A stretch of 64,000 nt of DNA from Streptomyces physcomitrii (GCF_012273655.1 NZ_JAAWWP010000001.1:706067-770066), one strand, 5' to 3'. Positions 16,268 to 26,538 are shown, numbered from the stretch's first letter. Numbers and translations: made by a program. Notes: a model not told the origin generated them from the sequence alone.

Positions 16268-17185
16268 ATGGCCGGTCCTGCGTTCCGCGCCGCCGCCGTC
16301 CGCGTGCGCGTCCCCGCCACCAGCGCCAACCTCGGCCCCGGTTTCGACAGCCTCGGGCTGTCCCTCGGGCTGTACGACGACGTCGTGGTCCGGGTCGCCG
16401 ACTCCGGGCTGCACATCGACATCGCGGGCGAGGGCAGCGAGAGCCTGCCGCGCGACGAGGACCACCTGCTCGTACGGTCCCTGCGCACCGCCTTCGACCT
16501 GCTCGGCGGGCAGCCCCGCGGCCTGGAGGTGGTCTGCGCCAACCGCATCCCGCACGGGCGCGGACTCGGCTCCTCCTCCGCCGCCATCTGCGCGGGCATC
16601 GTCGCCGCGCGGGCGGTGGCCATCGGCGGCGACGCCCGGCTCGACGACGCCGCGCTGCTCGAACTCGCCACCGAGATCGAGGGGCACCCGGACAATGTCG
16701 CCGCCTGCCTGCTCGGCGGGTTCACGCTCTCCTGGCTGGACGGCGGCGCGGCCCGCGCGATCCGGATGGAACCCGCCGCCTCGCTCGTCCCGGTGGTTTT
16801 CGTACCCGGCAAGCCGGTGCTCACCGAGACCGCCCGGGGGCTGCTGCCGCGCACCGTCCCGCACGTCGACGCGGCCGCCAACGCGGGCCGTGCCGCACTG
16901 CTCGTCGAGGCCCTCACCCGGCGCCCCGAACTCCTGCTCCCCGCCACCCTGGACCGGCTGCACCAGGACTACCGCGCGCCCGCGATGCCGGAGAGCGCGG
17001 CCCTGGTCGAGCGGCTGCGCGGCGACGGGGTGCCCGCGGTGATCTCCGGTGCCGGACCGACGGTGCTCGCCCTGGTGGACGAGTCCGCGGCGGACAAGGT
17101 GGCCACGCTCGCGGGTGAGGGCTGGGCCGCGAACCGGCTCGCCCTGGACGGCACGGGAGCGAGCGTGCTGCCGCTTGCGCCCTGA
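16268..17185 (+). CDS. thrB: homoserine kinase
   Basis: Phosphorylates homoserine for threonine synthase. It is a 305-residue GHMP kinase with the N-terminal substrate motif VPATSANLGPGFDSLGL, the ATP loop PHGRGLGSSSAAIC near residue 98, and the C-terminal AVISGAGPTVLAL motif. AAGGAGAG precedes ATG 16268; an earlier in-frame ATG at 16220 would add a non-conserved extension and is rejected. The gap of about 310 bases from thrC suggests its own promoter in addition to readthrough. Confidence 0.95.
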   Translation: MAGPAFRAAAVRVRVPATSANLGPGFDSLGLSLGLYDDVVVRVADSGLHIDIAGEGSESLPRDEDHLLVRSLRTAFDLLGGQPRGLEVVCANRIPHGRGLGSSSAAICAGIVAARAVAIGGDARLDDAALLELATEIEGHPDNVAACLLGGFTLSWLDGGAARAIRMEPAASLVPVVFVPGKPVLTETARGLLPRTVPHVDAAANAGRAALLVEALTRRPELLLPATLDRLHQDYRAPAMPESAALVERLRGDGVPAVISGAGPTVLALVDESAADKVATLAGEGWAANRLALDGTGASVLPLAP

Positions 17186-17211
17186 TACACGATTGCCGGA
17201 AAGCGAGAGGG

Positions 17212-17238
17212 GGAATATTTGTTGGATCCGGTAGTGTT
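17212..17238 (+). promoter_or_regulatory. SigR-like promoter upstream of rho
   Basis: GGAAT (17212-17216), a 19-base spacer, then GTT (17236-17238) match the Streptomyces SigR consensus GGAAT-N18/19-GTT. A TAGTGT element for a vegetative promoter overlaps. The remaining leader (about 330 bases to the rho start) contains short inverted repeats, such as CCATGG-N5-CCATGG at 17264-17280, but no gene. Confidence 0.45.
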
Positions 17239-17571
17239 AACCTCAAGTCTGCACCCGACCCCACCATGGCCCTACCATGGACAAGGTGCTTCGTGTCCCC
17301 CTTCGGGACAGCCAATTTTCCGGGAGCCTCCCAACCTGCTCGGCGCACAGCGCTGAGAGGTGCCGAGCACGCTCCGGAACGGCGTGACCGAGCCGCGTGA
17401 CTTCCAGAAATCCGTGGCACGGCTCGGGGAATCGCCATCACCCGTTGTTTCTTCCGCCGCTTCGGCGGGACCACCGCCCCGGCACGGTCCGAAAAGCAAG
17501 GGCCATTGCCGGACAGCACAACCGGTCGCCGAGCCAGACAGGCCGACGTCCGCTCCAGGGAAGGACCCTTC

Positions 17572-19590
17572 GTGAGCGACACCACCGATCTGATGGGCGT
17601 GACTGACGGCAGCGTCGATTCTGCCGCCACGCCCGCCACGGACGCCTCCGCCGCGCCTGCCTCCGGCGCTGCGGCCGGCACGCGGCGCCGTCGCGGCACC
17701 GGCCTCGAGGGCATGGTGCTGGCCGAACTGCAGCAGGTCGCCTCCGGCCTCGGGATCAGGGGCACGGCGCGGATGCGCAAGAGCCAGCTGATCGAGGTCA
17801 TCAAGGAGGCGCAGGCGGGGGGCGGCTCCCAGGCCGAGGGCGCCGCGGCGAAGAGCACCGACGCCGAGACCAAGCCCAAGCGCCGCACCACCTCCCGGGC
17901 CCGTACCGGCGATTCCGCCGAGGGCGCCAAGGCCGAGCAGAGCGCTCCGGCCGCCACGACGGAGGCTCCGGCGAAGTCCGGCTCGCAGATCGAGATCCCC
18001 GGCCAGGGCGCCGGAGACGAGCCGCAGGGCACCTCCCGCCGCCGCGCCGAGCGCGCCGCGGACACCGCCGAGGGCAAGACGGACGCCAAGGCCGCCGACG
18101 CCAAGGGCGAGTCCAAGGGCGAGAGCCGGCAGGACGCCGGCCAGGCCGAGCACAAGGGCGACGGGGACCAGGGCGGCGAGGGCCGCCAGGGCCGCCGGGA
18201 GCGCCGTGAGCGCGGTGGCCGCGACCGGGACGGCCGCGACCGCGACCGCCGCGGCGGCAAGGACGACCAGCAGGCCCAGGGCGGCGGCGGTCAGCAGCAG
18301 CGCCAGCAGGGCGGCGGCGGCAACCGCGGCAAGGACGACGACTTCGACGACGACGGCGGTGGCCGCCGCGGGCGCCGGGGCCGCTACCGCGACCGCCGGG
18401 GCCGCCGCGGACGCGACGAGGTCAGCGAGCCGCAGGTCTCCGAGGACGATGTGCTGATCCCGGTCGCGGGCATCCTCGACATCCTCGACAACTACGCGTT
18501 CATCCGGACCTCGGGCTACCTGCCCGGCCCCAACGACGTGTACGTCTCGCTCGCCCAGGTCCGCAAGAACGGCCTGCGCAAGGGCGACCACGTCACCGGC
18601 GCGGTGCGCCAGCCCAAGGACGGCGAGCGCCGCGAGAAGTTCAACGCCCTGGTGCGCCTGGACTCGGTGAACGGCATGGCGCCCGAACACGGCCGCGGGC
18701 GGCCGGAGTTCAACAAGCTCACCCCGCTGTACCCGCAGGACCGGCTCCGCCTGGAGACCGACCCCGGGGTGCTGACGACCCGCATCATCGACCTGGTCTC
18801 GCCCATCGGCAAGGGCCAGCGCGGTCTGATCGTGGCCCCGCCGAAGACCGGCAAGACCATGATCATGCAGGCGATCGCCAACGCCATCACGCACAACAGC
18901 CCCGAGTGCCACCTGATGGTCGTCCTCGTCGACGAGCGTCCGGAAGAGGTCACCGACATGCAGCGGTCGGTGAAGGGCGAGGTCATCTCCTCGACCTTCG
19001 ACCGCCCCGCCGAGGACCACACCACGGTCGCGGAGCTGGCCATCGAGCGCGCCAAGCGCCTGGTGGAGCTGGGCCACGACGTGGTCGTCCTGCTCGACTC
19101 CATCACCCGCCTCGGCCGCGCGTACAACCTCGCGGCCCCGGCCTCCGGGCGCATCCTGTCCGGTGGTGTCGACTCGACCGCGCTCTACCCGCCGAAGCGG
19201 TTCTTCGGCGCGGCGCGCAACATCGAGGACGGCGGCTCGCTGACCATCCTGGCCACCGCGCTGGTCGACACCGGCTCGCGGATGGACGAGGTGATCTTCG
19301 AGGAGTTCAAGGGCACCGGCAACATGGAGCTCAAGCTCGACCGGAAGCTCTCGGACAAGCGCATCTTCCCGGCGGTGGACGTCGACGCGTCCAGCACCCG
19401 CAAGGAGGAGATCCTGCTCGGCAGCGACGAGCTGGGCATCGTCTGGAAGCTGCGCCGGGTGCTGCACGCCCTCGACCAGCAGCAGGCGATCGAGCTGCTT
19501 CTGGACAAGATGAAGCAGACGAAGTCCAACGCGGAGTTCCTGCTCCAGATCCAGAAGACGACGCCGACCCCGGGCAACGGCAACGACTGA
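17572..19590 (+). CDS. rho: transcription termination factor Rho
   Basis: Hexameric RNA helicase that ends transcription. The 672-residue protein has a Rho-N helix bundle (about 40-85, [15 protein letters not shown]...[13 protein letters not shown]) and a long Arg/Gly/Asp-rich low-complexity insertion (about 85-285) typical of high-GC actinobacteria. It also has the cold-shock RNA-binding domain (about 295-365, [17 protein letters not shown]) and the ATPase with Walker A APPKTGKT near residue 423. The start is GTG 17572 after GGGAAGGACC; an upstream in-frame ATG gives only an unconserved stretch. Many rho genes are autoregulated, and the leader of about 385 bases is compatible with that. A strong hairpin follows the stop. 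Confidence 0.95.
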   Translation: MSDTTDLMGVTDGSVDSAATPATDASAAPASGAAAGTRRRRGTGLEGMVLAELQQVASGLGIRGTARMRKSQLIEVIKEAQAGGGSQAEGAAAKSTDAETKPKRRTTSRARTGDSAEGAKAEQSAPAATTEAPAKSGSQIEIPGQGAGDEPQGTSRRRAERAADTAEGKTDAKAADAKGESKGESRQDAGQAEHKGDGDQGGEGRQGRRERRERGGRDRDGRDRDRRGGKDDQQAQGGGGQQQRQQGGGGNRGKDDDFDDDGGGRRGRRGRYRDRRGRRGRDEVSEPQVSEDDVLIPVAGILDILDNYAFIRTSGYLPGPNDVYVSLAQVRKNGLRKGDHVTGAVRQPKDGERREKFNALVRLDSVNGMAPEHGRGRPEFNKLTPLYPQDRLRLETDPGVLTTRIIDLVSPIGKGQRGLIVAPPKTGKTMIMQAIANAITHNSPECHLMVVLVDERPEEVTDMQRSVKGEVISSTFDRPAEDHTTVAELAIERAKRLVELGHDVVVLLDSITRLGRAYNLAAPASGRILSGGVDSTALYPPKRFFGAARNIEDGGSLTILATALVDTGSRMDEVIFEEFKGTGNMELKLDRKLSDKRIFPAVDVDASSTRKEEILLGSDELGIVWKLRRVLHALDQQQAIELLLDKMKQTKSNAEFLLQIQKTTPTPGNGND

Positions 19591-19631
19591 GCCCCGCCCG
19601 GCAGTCGGCCCCGCAGTGCCGGTACGTCCGA

Positions 19632-19674
19632 GAGGCCGCCCCCGTCACGCAGCGCGCGTGGCGGGGGCGGCCTC
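19632..19674 (+). terminator. rho terminator
   Basis: A perfect 12-bp stem (gaggccgccccc / gggggcggcctc) with a 19-nt loop, 41 bases after rho. It also lies beyond the end of the convergent AraC-type gene. Confidence 0.7.
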
Positions 19675-19736
19675 GTCCGCGTACGGCGGTGCGCGCACGG
19701 CGGTCCGCAGGACTCCCTACCGGGACGGCGGCGCGG

Positions 19737-20720
19737 TCAGGGCGCCGCGGGGGAGAGGTGCAGCCGCCGGTAGTCGCTGGGCGCGAGGCCGTGGGCGTCC
19801 CGGAAGGCGCGGCTGAAGGCGGCCGGGTGGCTGAAGCCCCAGCGGGTCGCCAACTCGTGGATGGGCAGGTGGACCCGGGCCGGGTCGGCCAGTTCGCGGG
19901 CGGACCGGTCGAGCCGCTGGTCGCGGATCCAGGCGCGTACCGTCAGGCCGTTGTCCTGGTAGAGGCGGTAGAGGTAGCGGGTGGAGATGTGGTGGGCGGC
20001 GGCCACGGTGTCCGCGGTGAGCCAGGGGTCGTGCAGATTGCGGCGGATGAAGTCCTGGGTGCGCAGGAAGAGGGTGCGCCGGTGGCTCTCGGGCGGGATG
20101 CTGCGCTCGGCGTCGAGGTGGTGGGCGAGCACCGCGGCGAACATGTCGGCCACCACGGTGCCGAGCCGTGCGCGGTCGGCGGGGCGGTAGGTGTCCGACT
20201 CCTCGGCGAGCCGCAGCAGCAGCTGCCCGAAGAGCGCGCCCACCCCCTCCCCGGTGGGCAGCGGCCGGGCGAGCAGGGTGTCCACGCTGTGCGCCGGTAT
20301 CGGCACCAGCCGCCGCGGTACGTAGAACTTCGTGACCGAGACCAGCCCGCCCTGGGCGCGCGCCGAGGAGACGAAGGGCAGCGAGGTGGTGCCCACCACC
20401 ACGGTGCCCGGGCCGAAGGAGACCGTGCCGGCGCGGCCCAGGTCCAGGTGGCCGGTGCCCTGCTGGGGCAGGCACAGCTCGTACATCTCCGGGTCGGAGG
20501 CGCCGATGTGGCGGCGGGTGCGGCGGGCGGCGATGGTGGGGCAGGTGGTGGTCAGGGCCTTGACGGGGCCGAGCAGGAAGCCGCGCAGGCTGCACTCGAA
20601 CTCCTCCACGTGCTCGGAGGACAGATCGGTGGGCACCGTGCTGTCGAGTGCCAGGGTGCGCCAGTGCTCGAAGCGCTCGGGTCCGGCCAGCTCCTCGCCG
20701 CGGAAGTCCAGATCGCTCAT
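19737..20720 (-). CDS. AraC-family regulator, copy 1 of tandem pair
   Basis: The 327-residue regulator has an N-terminal AraC-binding-like domain (about 1-190, FEHWRTLALDSTVP...; a FeaR/NahR-type sensor fold) and a C-terminal double HTH (about 215-325) with HHISTRYLYRLYQDNGLTV and ELATRWGFSHPAAFSRAFRD. ATG 20720 is preceded by AGGAGGTGGGGG, an excellent ribosome binding site. The next gene upstream (20894-21874) is a same-strand paralogue sharing most of the HTH sequence, so the pair arose by tandem duplication. No linked target gene is visible; targets are probably elsewhere or self. Confidence 0.9.
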   Translation of the reverse strand: MSDLDFRGEELAGPERFEHWRTLALDSTVPTDLSSEHVEEFECSLRGFLLGPVKALTTTCPTIAARRTRRHIGASDPEMYELCLPQQGTGHLDLGRAGTVSFGPGTVVVGTTSLPFVSSARAQGGLVSVTKFYVPRRLVPIPAHSVDTLLARPLPTGEGVGALFGQLLLRLAEESDTYRPADRARLGTVVADMFAAVLAHHLDAERSIPPESHRRTLFLRTQDFIRRNLHDPWLTADTVAAAHHISTRYLYRLYQDNGLTVRAWIRDQRLDRSARELADPARVHLPIHELATRWGFSHPAAFSRAFRDAHGLAPSDYRRLHLSPAAP

Positions 20721-20893
20721 CGTCCCCCACCTCCTGAGGTACCTGAGAGGGCCGCTCGGCCTCCCACGGTCCTCCCACCCGTCCGTTCGGGCACCGTCTA
20801 CTCAACCGCCTTTTGATAAGTGTTTGTTCAACGCCCTGACCCAGTTGTGTCCCAGGGCGGTTCCGCGCGCGGGTGTGCGGTCGCCGGGTTCCC

Positions 20894-21874
20894 TCAGCCC
20901 ACCAGCCGCAGCCGGTGGTGGGCGCGGTACTCGCTCGGCGAGCTGCCGTAGGCCGCGCGGAAGGCGCGGCTGAAGGCGGCCGGGTGGCTGAAGCCCCAGC
21001 GGGCCGCGAGTTCGCTGATCGGGGTGTGCCGCTGCTTGGGGTCGGTGAGGTCCCGTACGCAGCGCTCCAGGCGCTCGGTGCGGATCCAGCCGCCGACGGT
21101 CAACTCGTGGTCCTGGAACAGGCGGTGGAGGTAGCGGGTGGAGATGTGGTGGGCGGCGGCGACCGTCTCCGGGGAGAGCGAGGGGTCGCCGAGGTTGCGC
21201 CGGACGAAGTCCTGGATCTGCAGGAACAGGGTGCGGCTGCGGCTCTCCGGGGGCAGCCGCCGCTCCTCGTCGGTGTGGTGGGCGAGCAGGGCGACCGAGA
21301 GGTTCAGGAGCACCGTGCCGAGCCGGGGGCCGTCCGCGGGGCCGTACGCCGAGCTGTCCGCGAGCAGCCCGGTGACGAACTGGGTGAACAGGGCGCCGAT
21401 CCCGCTGTCCGCGGGCAGCGGCCGGGCGAGCAGGCTGTCGGCCGCGGGCGCGGGCACCGAGAGCAGGCTGCGCGGCAGATAGATCTTGGCGACCCGGGCC
21501 GGGCCGCGGGCCGCGCGCACCCCCGTCTCGAAGGGGTGCGAGGTGCTGGAGAGCACCAGCGCCCCCGCGGTGTGCTCGGTGGTGACGCCCTCCTGCGCCA
21601 CATAGGAGCGGCCCTGCAGCGGCAGGGTCAGCTCGTACAGCTCCGGGTCCGAGCGCCGGATCAGGGCGGCGGTGCGGAAGGACCACAGGGAGGGGCTGGT
21701 GACCTCGGAGACCTGGACCGGGCCGAGGGCGAGCAGTCGCAGATTCGCGGCGAAGCGCTCGGTGTCCTCCGCGCGCACCGTCACCGGCGCGGGCCGCTTC
21801 AGGGCCAGCTCCCGCCAGTGTGCGAAGCGCTCGGCCCCGGAAAGGTCGTCGCCCCGGAACTCCAACTCGATCAC
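20894..21874 (-). CDS. AraC-family regulator, copy 2 of tandem pair
   Basis: The 326-residue paralogue of the neighbouring gene shares its start (FRGDDLSGAERFAHWRELAL) and HTH (HHISTRYLHRLFQDHELTV, ELAARWGFSHPAAFSRAFR). The sensor domains have diverged more than the DNA-binding domains, which suggests related operators but different signals. The start is GTG 21874 behind TTGGGGGCAAC. A 173-base gap to the next copy contains an AT-rich promoter-like stretch (near 20800-20830), so each gene may be transcribed independently. Confidence 0.9.
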   Translation of the reverse strand: MIELEFRGDDLSGAERFAHWRELALKRPAPVTVRAEDTERFAANLRLLALGPVQVSEVTSPSLWSFRTAALIRRSDPELYELTLPLQGRSYVAQEGVTTEHTAGALVLSSTSHPFETGVRAARGPARVAKIYLPRSLLSVPAPAADSLLARPLPADSGIGALFTQFVTGLLADSSAYGPADGPRLGTVLLNLSVALLAHHTDEERRLPPESRSRTLFLQIQDFVRRNLGDPSLSPETVAAAHHISTRYLHRLFQDHELTVGGWIRTERLERCVRDLTDPKQRHTPISELAARWGFSHPAAFSRAFRAAYGSSPSEYRAHHRLRLVG

Positions 21875-22739
21875 GTTGCCCCCAATGGCTTGGCGCGCGC
21901 ATCCTCGCCCGTGTGACGTGAGTCATTCAACTCGGCCCGGGCGAGCGGGCGTTCGCGGTGTGCTTGCGGTGTGCGACGGGCGGGCCACGCCCCCGGGTGG
22001 GGCGGGTGTGACCTGCGCCGCAGTTGCTGCGTGAAGGGTCTGTGTGCGCTTTGTGGTGACTGTGCTGGGCTGTGCCGGTACACGTACGCGCGTGCGCTCC
22101 CCGGTGGAGCCCGTGGGGGGCGGGGTGTGCGCGCAGCGTCAAGGATTCTGTGCGCTGTGGGCCAACGACAAGAGGACCGCAGAGGCGGAAGATGTCCTTC
22201 AGAGGTTGTTGCAGGGAGTGGACCGCACGGCGCGGTCCGCCAGTTCGTCACGGGGGACGGACCGCCACGGGGGAGCGGCCGCTCCCTGCGCAGCCCGCGG
22301 GATATCGGGGGATGGGTGCGTGTGCCTACGGCCACGGGGGAGTCGTGGGCACACGCGCACGGCCCCGTACCCCGCCGCCCTGCCGCGCCCTCGCGTGCGT
22401 CCGCGCGCCCGCTCTCCGCAGTTCCGCGCGCGTACCCCGCTTCCGTACGGGTAGCGGAATCACCCCTTCCGCGCGGCTGTCGTGCCGCTTCCGGAGACCT
22501 TCGCCACAGATTTCGGCCGCCCGCCGCCCCGTTCCTGTGATCATCGGGTCCTGGAAACGCGCAGGTGGGACCGGGGTTCGGCAACGATCCGATCACGTTT
22601 GGTGTTTCACCGGTCACGCGGCTTGCACAGAGCCCTGTGCAACCCTTCTGCGGGTCCCGCCGTCTACCGGTAGGACCGACGCCGTTGTCACAGGCCCTGA
22701 AGCAGGGGGTTGCCGACCGCAGGAGGACCGAGGAAGCAC
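21875..22739. other. long gene-free region before LCP gene
   Basis: About 865 bases without a frame I can defend. It holds several hairpins: ggaccgc/gcggtcc near 22218-22236, and a larger gtgcgtgtgcc / ggcacacgcgcac structure at 22316-22360. A ctaccggtag palindrome lies near 22663. It may carry a long leader or an uncharacterised RNA for the downstream cell-wall gene. Confidence 0.35.
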
Positions 22740-23873
22740 ATGAGCGAGCCGCACACGCCCGATACCGGTACGCCCGGTCCGCGCCGCCGCACGAACACGA
22801 AGGGGCGGCGCCGCAAGCCCCAGAGCACCCGCCGCAAGGTGTTCCTCGGCACCGCGTGGACCGCCGCGGGTCTGGTCGTGCTCGGCGGCACCGGTGCCGG
22901 GTACCTGTACTTCAAGCTCGACGACAACATCACCGGCGTGGACATCGACAACCAGCTCAAGGGCGACGACCGCCCGGAGAACGTCGACAACGGCTCCCAG
23001 GACATCCTGGTGATGGGCTCCGACTCCCGCTCCGGCGCCAACGCCGAGTACGGCAGGGACCAGGGCGGCGCCCGCTCGGACACCGCGATGGTGGTGCACG
23101 TCTACGAGGGCCACCGGAAGGCCAGCGTGGTCTCCATCCCCCGGGACACCCTCATCAGCCGGCCCGACTGCGAGTCCAAGGACGGCGGCGGCACCACCCC
23201 GGCCGCCGAGCGGCAGATGTTCAACTCGGCCTACGAGATCGGCGGCCCGGCCTGCGCCGTGAAGACCGTCGAGTCGCTGTCCGGCATCCGCATGGACCAC
23301 TACCTGGAAGTCGACTTCACCGGCTTCAAGAAGCTGATCGACACCCTCGGCGGGGTCGGCATCACCACCAGCAAGCCGATCGACGACCCCAAGAGCCATC
23401 TGCGGCTCGACCCCGGCAGGCACCAGCTGAACGGCGAGCAGTCGCTCGGCCTGGTCCGCACCCGGCACGCGGTCGGCGACGGCAGCGACCTCGGCCGCAT
23501 CCAGCTCCAGCAGGCCTTCATCAAGGCGCTGATCGCCCAGGTCAAGCAGGTCGACGTGTTCGGCAGCCCGAAGAAGATGTACGACCTCGCCGACACCGCC
23601 ACCAGTGCGGTCACCACCGACTCCGGCCTCGACTCGGTACGGGACCTCTCCGGCTTCGCCCGCGGCCTGAGCGGCATCGGCGGCGGGGACATGAAGATGG
23701 TGACGCTGCCGGTCGAGTACGACCCCGCCGACCCGAACCGGGTCCTGCCCCAGGAGAAGGCGGACCGCAAGGTCTGGGCCGCCCTGCGCGAGGACCGGCC
23801 GATCCCCGCCTCCGCCACGAAGGACTCCGCCGGGGACAAGGGCTCCGCGGGCGGCGTCGTCGGCGCGGGCTGA
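22740..23873 (+). CDS. LytR-CpsA-Psr (LCP) family protein
   Basis: LCP proteins attach glycopolymers from undecaprenyl carriers to peptidoglycan outside the membrane. The 377-residue protein has a basic cytoplasmic N-terminus (about 1-33), one transmembrane helix (about 36-58), and the LCP domain with [31 protein letters not shown] and [12 protein letters not shown]. These carry the conserved Asp/Arg residues for pyrophosphate-lipid binding. GAGGAAGC precedes ATG 22740; an earlier ATG at 22710 would extend the basic tail only. The WecA/TagO-like transferase at 29883 could supply a substrate; this link is inference. Confidence 0.9.
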   Translation: MSEPHTPDTGTPGPRRRTNTKGRRRKPQSTRRKVFLGTAWTAAGLVVLGGTGAGYLYFKLDDNITGVDIDNQLKGDDRPENVDNGSQDILVMGSDSRSGANAEYGRDQGGARSDTAMVVHVYEGHRKASVVSIPRDTLISRPDCESKDGGGTTPAAERQMFNSAYEIGGPACAVKTVESLSGIRMDHYLEVDFTGFKKLIDTLGGVGITTSKPIDDPKSHLRLDPGRHQLNGEQSLGLVRTRHAVGDGSDLGRIQLQQAFIKALIAQVKQVDVFGSPKKMYDLADTATSAVTTDSGLDSVRDLSGFARGLSGIGGGDMKMVTLPVEYDPADPNRVLPQEKADRKVWAALREDRPIPASATKDSAGDKGSAGGVVGAG

Positions 23874-23957
23874 GCCGCCGGGGCGGGGCGCGTGGAGCGA
23901 TTCGCGCGCCCCGTCGCCGGGCGCACGCCCCTCGCGCGGGCCCCTGCGACGGCGCGG

Positions 23958-23983
23958 GGAATACCGGGGGCCCCACCCCGGTT
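23958..23983 (+). promoter_or_regulatory. SigR promoter upstream of rpmE
   Basis: GGAAT (23958-23962), exactly 18 bases, then GTT (23981-23983): a full match to the SigR consensus. rpmE for the zinc-containing L31 is, as I recall, an established SigR target in S. coelicolor, linking thiol oxidation and zinc release to ribosomal protein supply. Confidence 0.75.
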
Positions 23984-24088
23984 TTGGGAGATGCGGACAG
24001 TCCTGGCAGACTGACCCGTCGGTCCCGGTTCACGCCCCGCAATCCGCGCAGGCGACCCGGTGCCCTCCCGAGAACACAGGAGATTCCC

Positions 24089-24310
24089 TTGAAGCGCGAG
24101 ATTCACCCCGAGTACGTCGAGACCCAGGTCAGCTGCACCTGCGGTGCGTCGTTCACCACTCGCAGCACCATCAACAGCGGCACCATCCGTGCCGAGGTCT
24201 GCTCCGAGTGCCACCCGTTCTACACGGGCAAGCAGAAGATCCTCGACACCGGTGGCCGCGTGGCCCGCTTCGAGGCCCGCTTCGGCAAGGCCGCCGGCTC
24301 CAAGAAGTAG
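24089..24310 (+). CDS. rpmE: 50S ribosomal protein L31, zinc-containing
   Basis: The 73-residue L31 starts at TTG 24089 behind CAGGAG. It is the C+ form: Cys16 and Cys18 (SCTCG) with Cys38 and Cys41 (VCSECH) bind zinc. The zinc-free paralogue normally replaces it when zinc is scarce. It has the usual L31 opening [10 protein letters not shown] and ends in a short basic tail. The gene sits between the LCP gene and prfA and has its own SigR-type promoter and a strong terminator. Confidence 0.97.
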   Translation: MKREIHPEYVETQVSCTCGASFTTRSTINSGTIRAEVCSECHPFYTGKQKILDTGGRVARFEARFGKAAGSKK

Positions 24311-24321
24311 CGAGCCGACCG

Positions 24322-24368
24322 CGCCGGTCCACGGCCGCCCCTCGGGGCGCGCCTGGACCGGCGTTTTT
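24322..24368 (+). terminator. rpmE terminator
   Basis: The stem cgccggtcca/tggaccggcg with a secondary inner hairpin is followed by TTTTT, a textbook intrinsic terminator, 11 bases after rpmE. Confidence 0.9.
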
Positions 24369-24501
24369 GCTCGGGACACCCGCACCGCGCGCGGCAGCCC
24401 CGCGACCGCGCGCAGCGGGCCCCGCGCAGGGCCGCGCACCCCCTTCGTACGTCCCCGGGCTCCGCGAGGAGACGGGGGCACCCCAACTCAGGAGCACCCA
24501 G

Positions 24502-25578
24502 ATGTTCGAGGCGGTCGAGGACCTCGTCGGCGAGCACGCCTCTTTGGAGAAGCGGCTCTCCGACCCCGCCGTGCACGCCGATCAGGCCAACGCGCGCAAG
24601 CTCAACAAGCGGTACGCGGAGCTGACCCCGATCGTCGCCGCGTACCGCTCCTGGAAGCAGACCGGCGAGGACATCGAGACCGCCCGCGAACTCGCCGCCG
24701 ACGACCCCGACTTCGCCGCCGAGGTCAAGGAACTCGACCGGCACCGCGAGGAGCTGACCGAGAAGCTGCGGCTGCTCCTGGTGCCCCGGGACCCCAGCGA
24801 CGACAAGGACGTCATCCTGGAGATCAAGGCCGGCGCGGGCGGCGACGAGTCCGCCCTCTTCGCCGGGGACCTGCTGCGGATGTATCTGCGCTACGCCGAG
24901 CGCGTCGGCTGGAAGACCGAGGTCATCGACTCCACCGAGTCCGAGCTCGGCGGCTACAAGGACGTCCAGGTCGCCGTGAAGACCAAGGGCGGCCAGGGCG
25001 CCACCGAGCCCGGCCAGGGCGTCTGGGCCCGCCTGAAGTACGAGGGCGGGGTGCACCGCGTGCAGCGGGTGCCCTCCACCGAGTCGCAGGGCCGCATCCA
25101 CACCTCCGCCGCCGGGGTGCTCGTCACCCCCGAGGCCGAGGAGATCGACGTCGAGATCCACGCCAACGACCTGCGGATCGACGTCTACCGCTCCTCCGGT
25201 CCCGGCGGCCAGTCCGTCAACACCACCGACTCCGCGGTGCGCATCACGCATCTGCCCACCGGGGTCGTCGCCTCCTGCCAGAACGAGAAGAGCCAGCTGC
25301 AGAACAAGGAGCAGGCGATGCGTATCCTGCGCTCCAGGCTGCTCGCCGCCGCGCAGGAGGAGGCCGAGAGCAAGGCCGCGGACGCCCGCCGCAGCCAGGT
25401 GCGCACGGTCGACCGCTCGGAGAAGATCCGTACGTACAACTACCCGGAGAACCGCATCTCCGACCACCGCGTCGGCTTCAAGGCGTACAACCTGGACCAG
25501 GTGCTCGACGGAGAACTGGACGCCGTGATCCAGGCCTGCGTCGACGCCGACGCGGCGGCGAAGCTCGCCGCCGCCTGA
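24502..25578 (+). CDS. prfA: peptide chain release factor 1
   Basis: Reads UAA and UAG and triggers peptidyl-tRNA hydrolysis. The 358-residue protein has the N-terminal helical domain, the [15 protein letters not shown] region containing the stop-codon recognition tripeptide PST, and the catalytic GGQ in [10 protein letters not shown] near residue 235. The start is ATG 24502 behind AGGAG; the frame upstream is the rpmE-prfA spacer. prmC, which methylates the GGQ glutamine, follows after 78 bases. Confidence 0.97.
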   Translation: MFEAVEDLVGEHASLEKRLSDPAVHADQANARKLNKRYAELTPIVAAYRSWKQTGEDIETARELAADDPDFAAEVKELDRHREELTEKLRLLLVPRDPSDDKDVILEIKAGAGGDESALFAGDLLRMYLRYAERVGWKTEVIDSTESELGGYKDVQVAVKTKGGQGATEPGQGVWARLKYEGGVHRVQRVPSTESQGRIHTSAAGVLVTPEAEEIDVEIHANDLRIDVYRSSGPGGQSVNTTDSAVRITHLPTGVVASCQNEKSQLQNKEQAMRILRSRLLAAAQEEAESKAADARRSQVRTVDRSEKIRTYNYPENRISDHRVGFKAYNLDQVLDGELDAVIQACVDADAAAKLAAA

Positions 25579-25656
25579 GGCGGCACCGGGCGCACCGCGG
25601 TCCACCGGCCGCCCCCGCGCCCACCCGGACAACAGCTCAGCCCCTGGAGGCCCAGC

Positions 25657-26538
25657 GTGCAGCAGTATTTCGGGGAGCGACCCCCAAGCCCCCGCAGCGT
25701 GCTGCTCGCGGAAGTCGCCCAGGCCACCCAGCGGCTGGCCGACGCCGGAGTGCCCTCCCCGCGCAATGACGCCGAGGAGCTCGCCGCCTTCGTGCACAGC
25801 GTCAAGCGGGGCGAGCTGCACCGGGTCCCGGACGCCGACTTCGACGCCCGCTACTGGGAGGCCGTCGCCCGCCGCGAGGCCCGCGAGCCCCTCCAGCACA
25901 TCACCGGCCTCGCCTACTTCCGCTATCTGGAACTCCAGGTCGGCCCCGGGGTGTTCGTGCCCCGCCCGGAGACCGAGTCGGTGGTCGGCTGGGCGATAGA
26001 CGCGGTACGCGCGATGGACGTCGTCGAGCCGCTCATCGTCGACCTGTGCACCGGCTCCGGCGCGATCGCCCTCGCCATGGCCCAGGAGGTGCCCCGCTCC
26101 CGGGTGCACGCCGTGGAGCTGTCCGAGGAGGCGCTGGTGTGGACCCGCAGGAACGCCGAGGGCTCCCGGGTCAGCGTGCACAAGGGCGACGCCCTGTCCG
26201 CCCTGCCCGAACTCGGCGGCCAGGTCGACCTGGTGATCTCCAACCCGCCGTACATCCCGCTCACCGAGTGGGAGTACGTCGCCCCCGAGGCCCGCGACCA
26301 CGACCCCCAACTCGCCCTGTTCTCCGGTGAGGACGGGCTCGACACCATCCGCGGCATCGAACGCACCGCGCACCGGCTGCTGCGCCCCGGCGGCGTGGTC
26401 GTCGTCGAGCACGCCGACACCCAGGGGGGCCAGGTGCCGTGGATCTTCAACGAGGAATGCGGCTGGGCGGACGCCGCCGACCACCCCGACCTGAACAACC
26501 GGCCGCGTTTCGCGACGGCCCGCAAGGCACTGCCGTGA
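25657..26538 (+). CDS. prmC: release factor glutamine N5-methyltransferase
   Basis: Methylates the glutamine of the GGQ motif in release factors using S-adenosylmethionine. The 293-residue protein has an N-terminal helical substrate-binding domain (about 1-85) and a Rossmann methyltransferase domain with VDLCTGSGAIALAMA (SAM loop) and the glutamine-binding SNPPYIP near residue 195. It starts at GTG 25657 behind GGAGG. It lies downstream of prfA, the gene of its substrate, and probably shares its transcript. Confidence 0.95.
   Translation: MQQYFGERPPSPRSVLLAEVAQATQRLADAGVPSPRNDAEELAAFVHSVKRGELHRVPDADFDARYWEAVARREAREPLQHITGLAYFRYLELQVGPGVFVPRPETESVVGWAIDAVRAMDVVEPLIVDLCTGSGAIALAMAQEVPRSRVHAVELSEEALVWTRRNAEGSRVSVHKGDALSALPELGGQVDLVISNPPYIPLTEWEYVAPEARDHDPQLALFSGEDGLDTIRGIERTAHRLLRPGGVVVVEHADTQGGQVPWIFNEECGWADAADHPDLNNRPRFATARKALP

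Noticed and set aside
21871..22617. Minus-strand 248-codon frame upstream of the LCP gene
   Set aside because: Composition is Pro/Arg/Ala noise, start is unsupported, and hairpins lie within it.
22100..22739. c-di-AMP (ydaO-type) riboswitch before the LCP gene
   Set aside because: I looked for the conserved core but could not find it; only generic hairpins are present.
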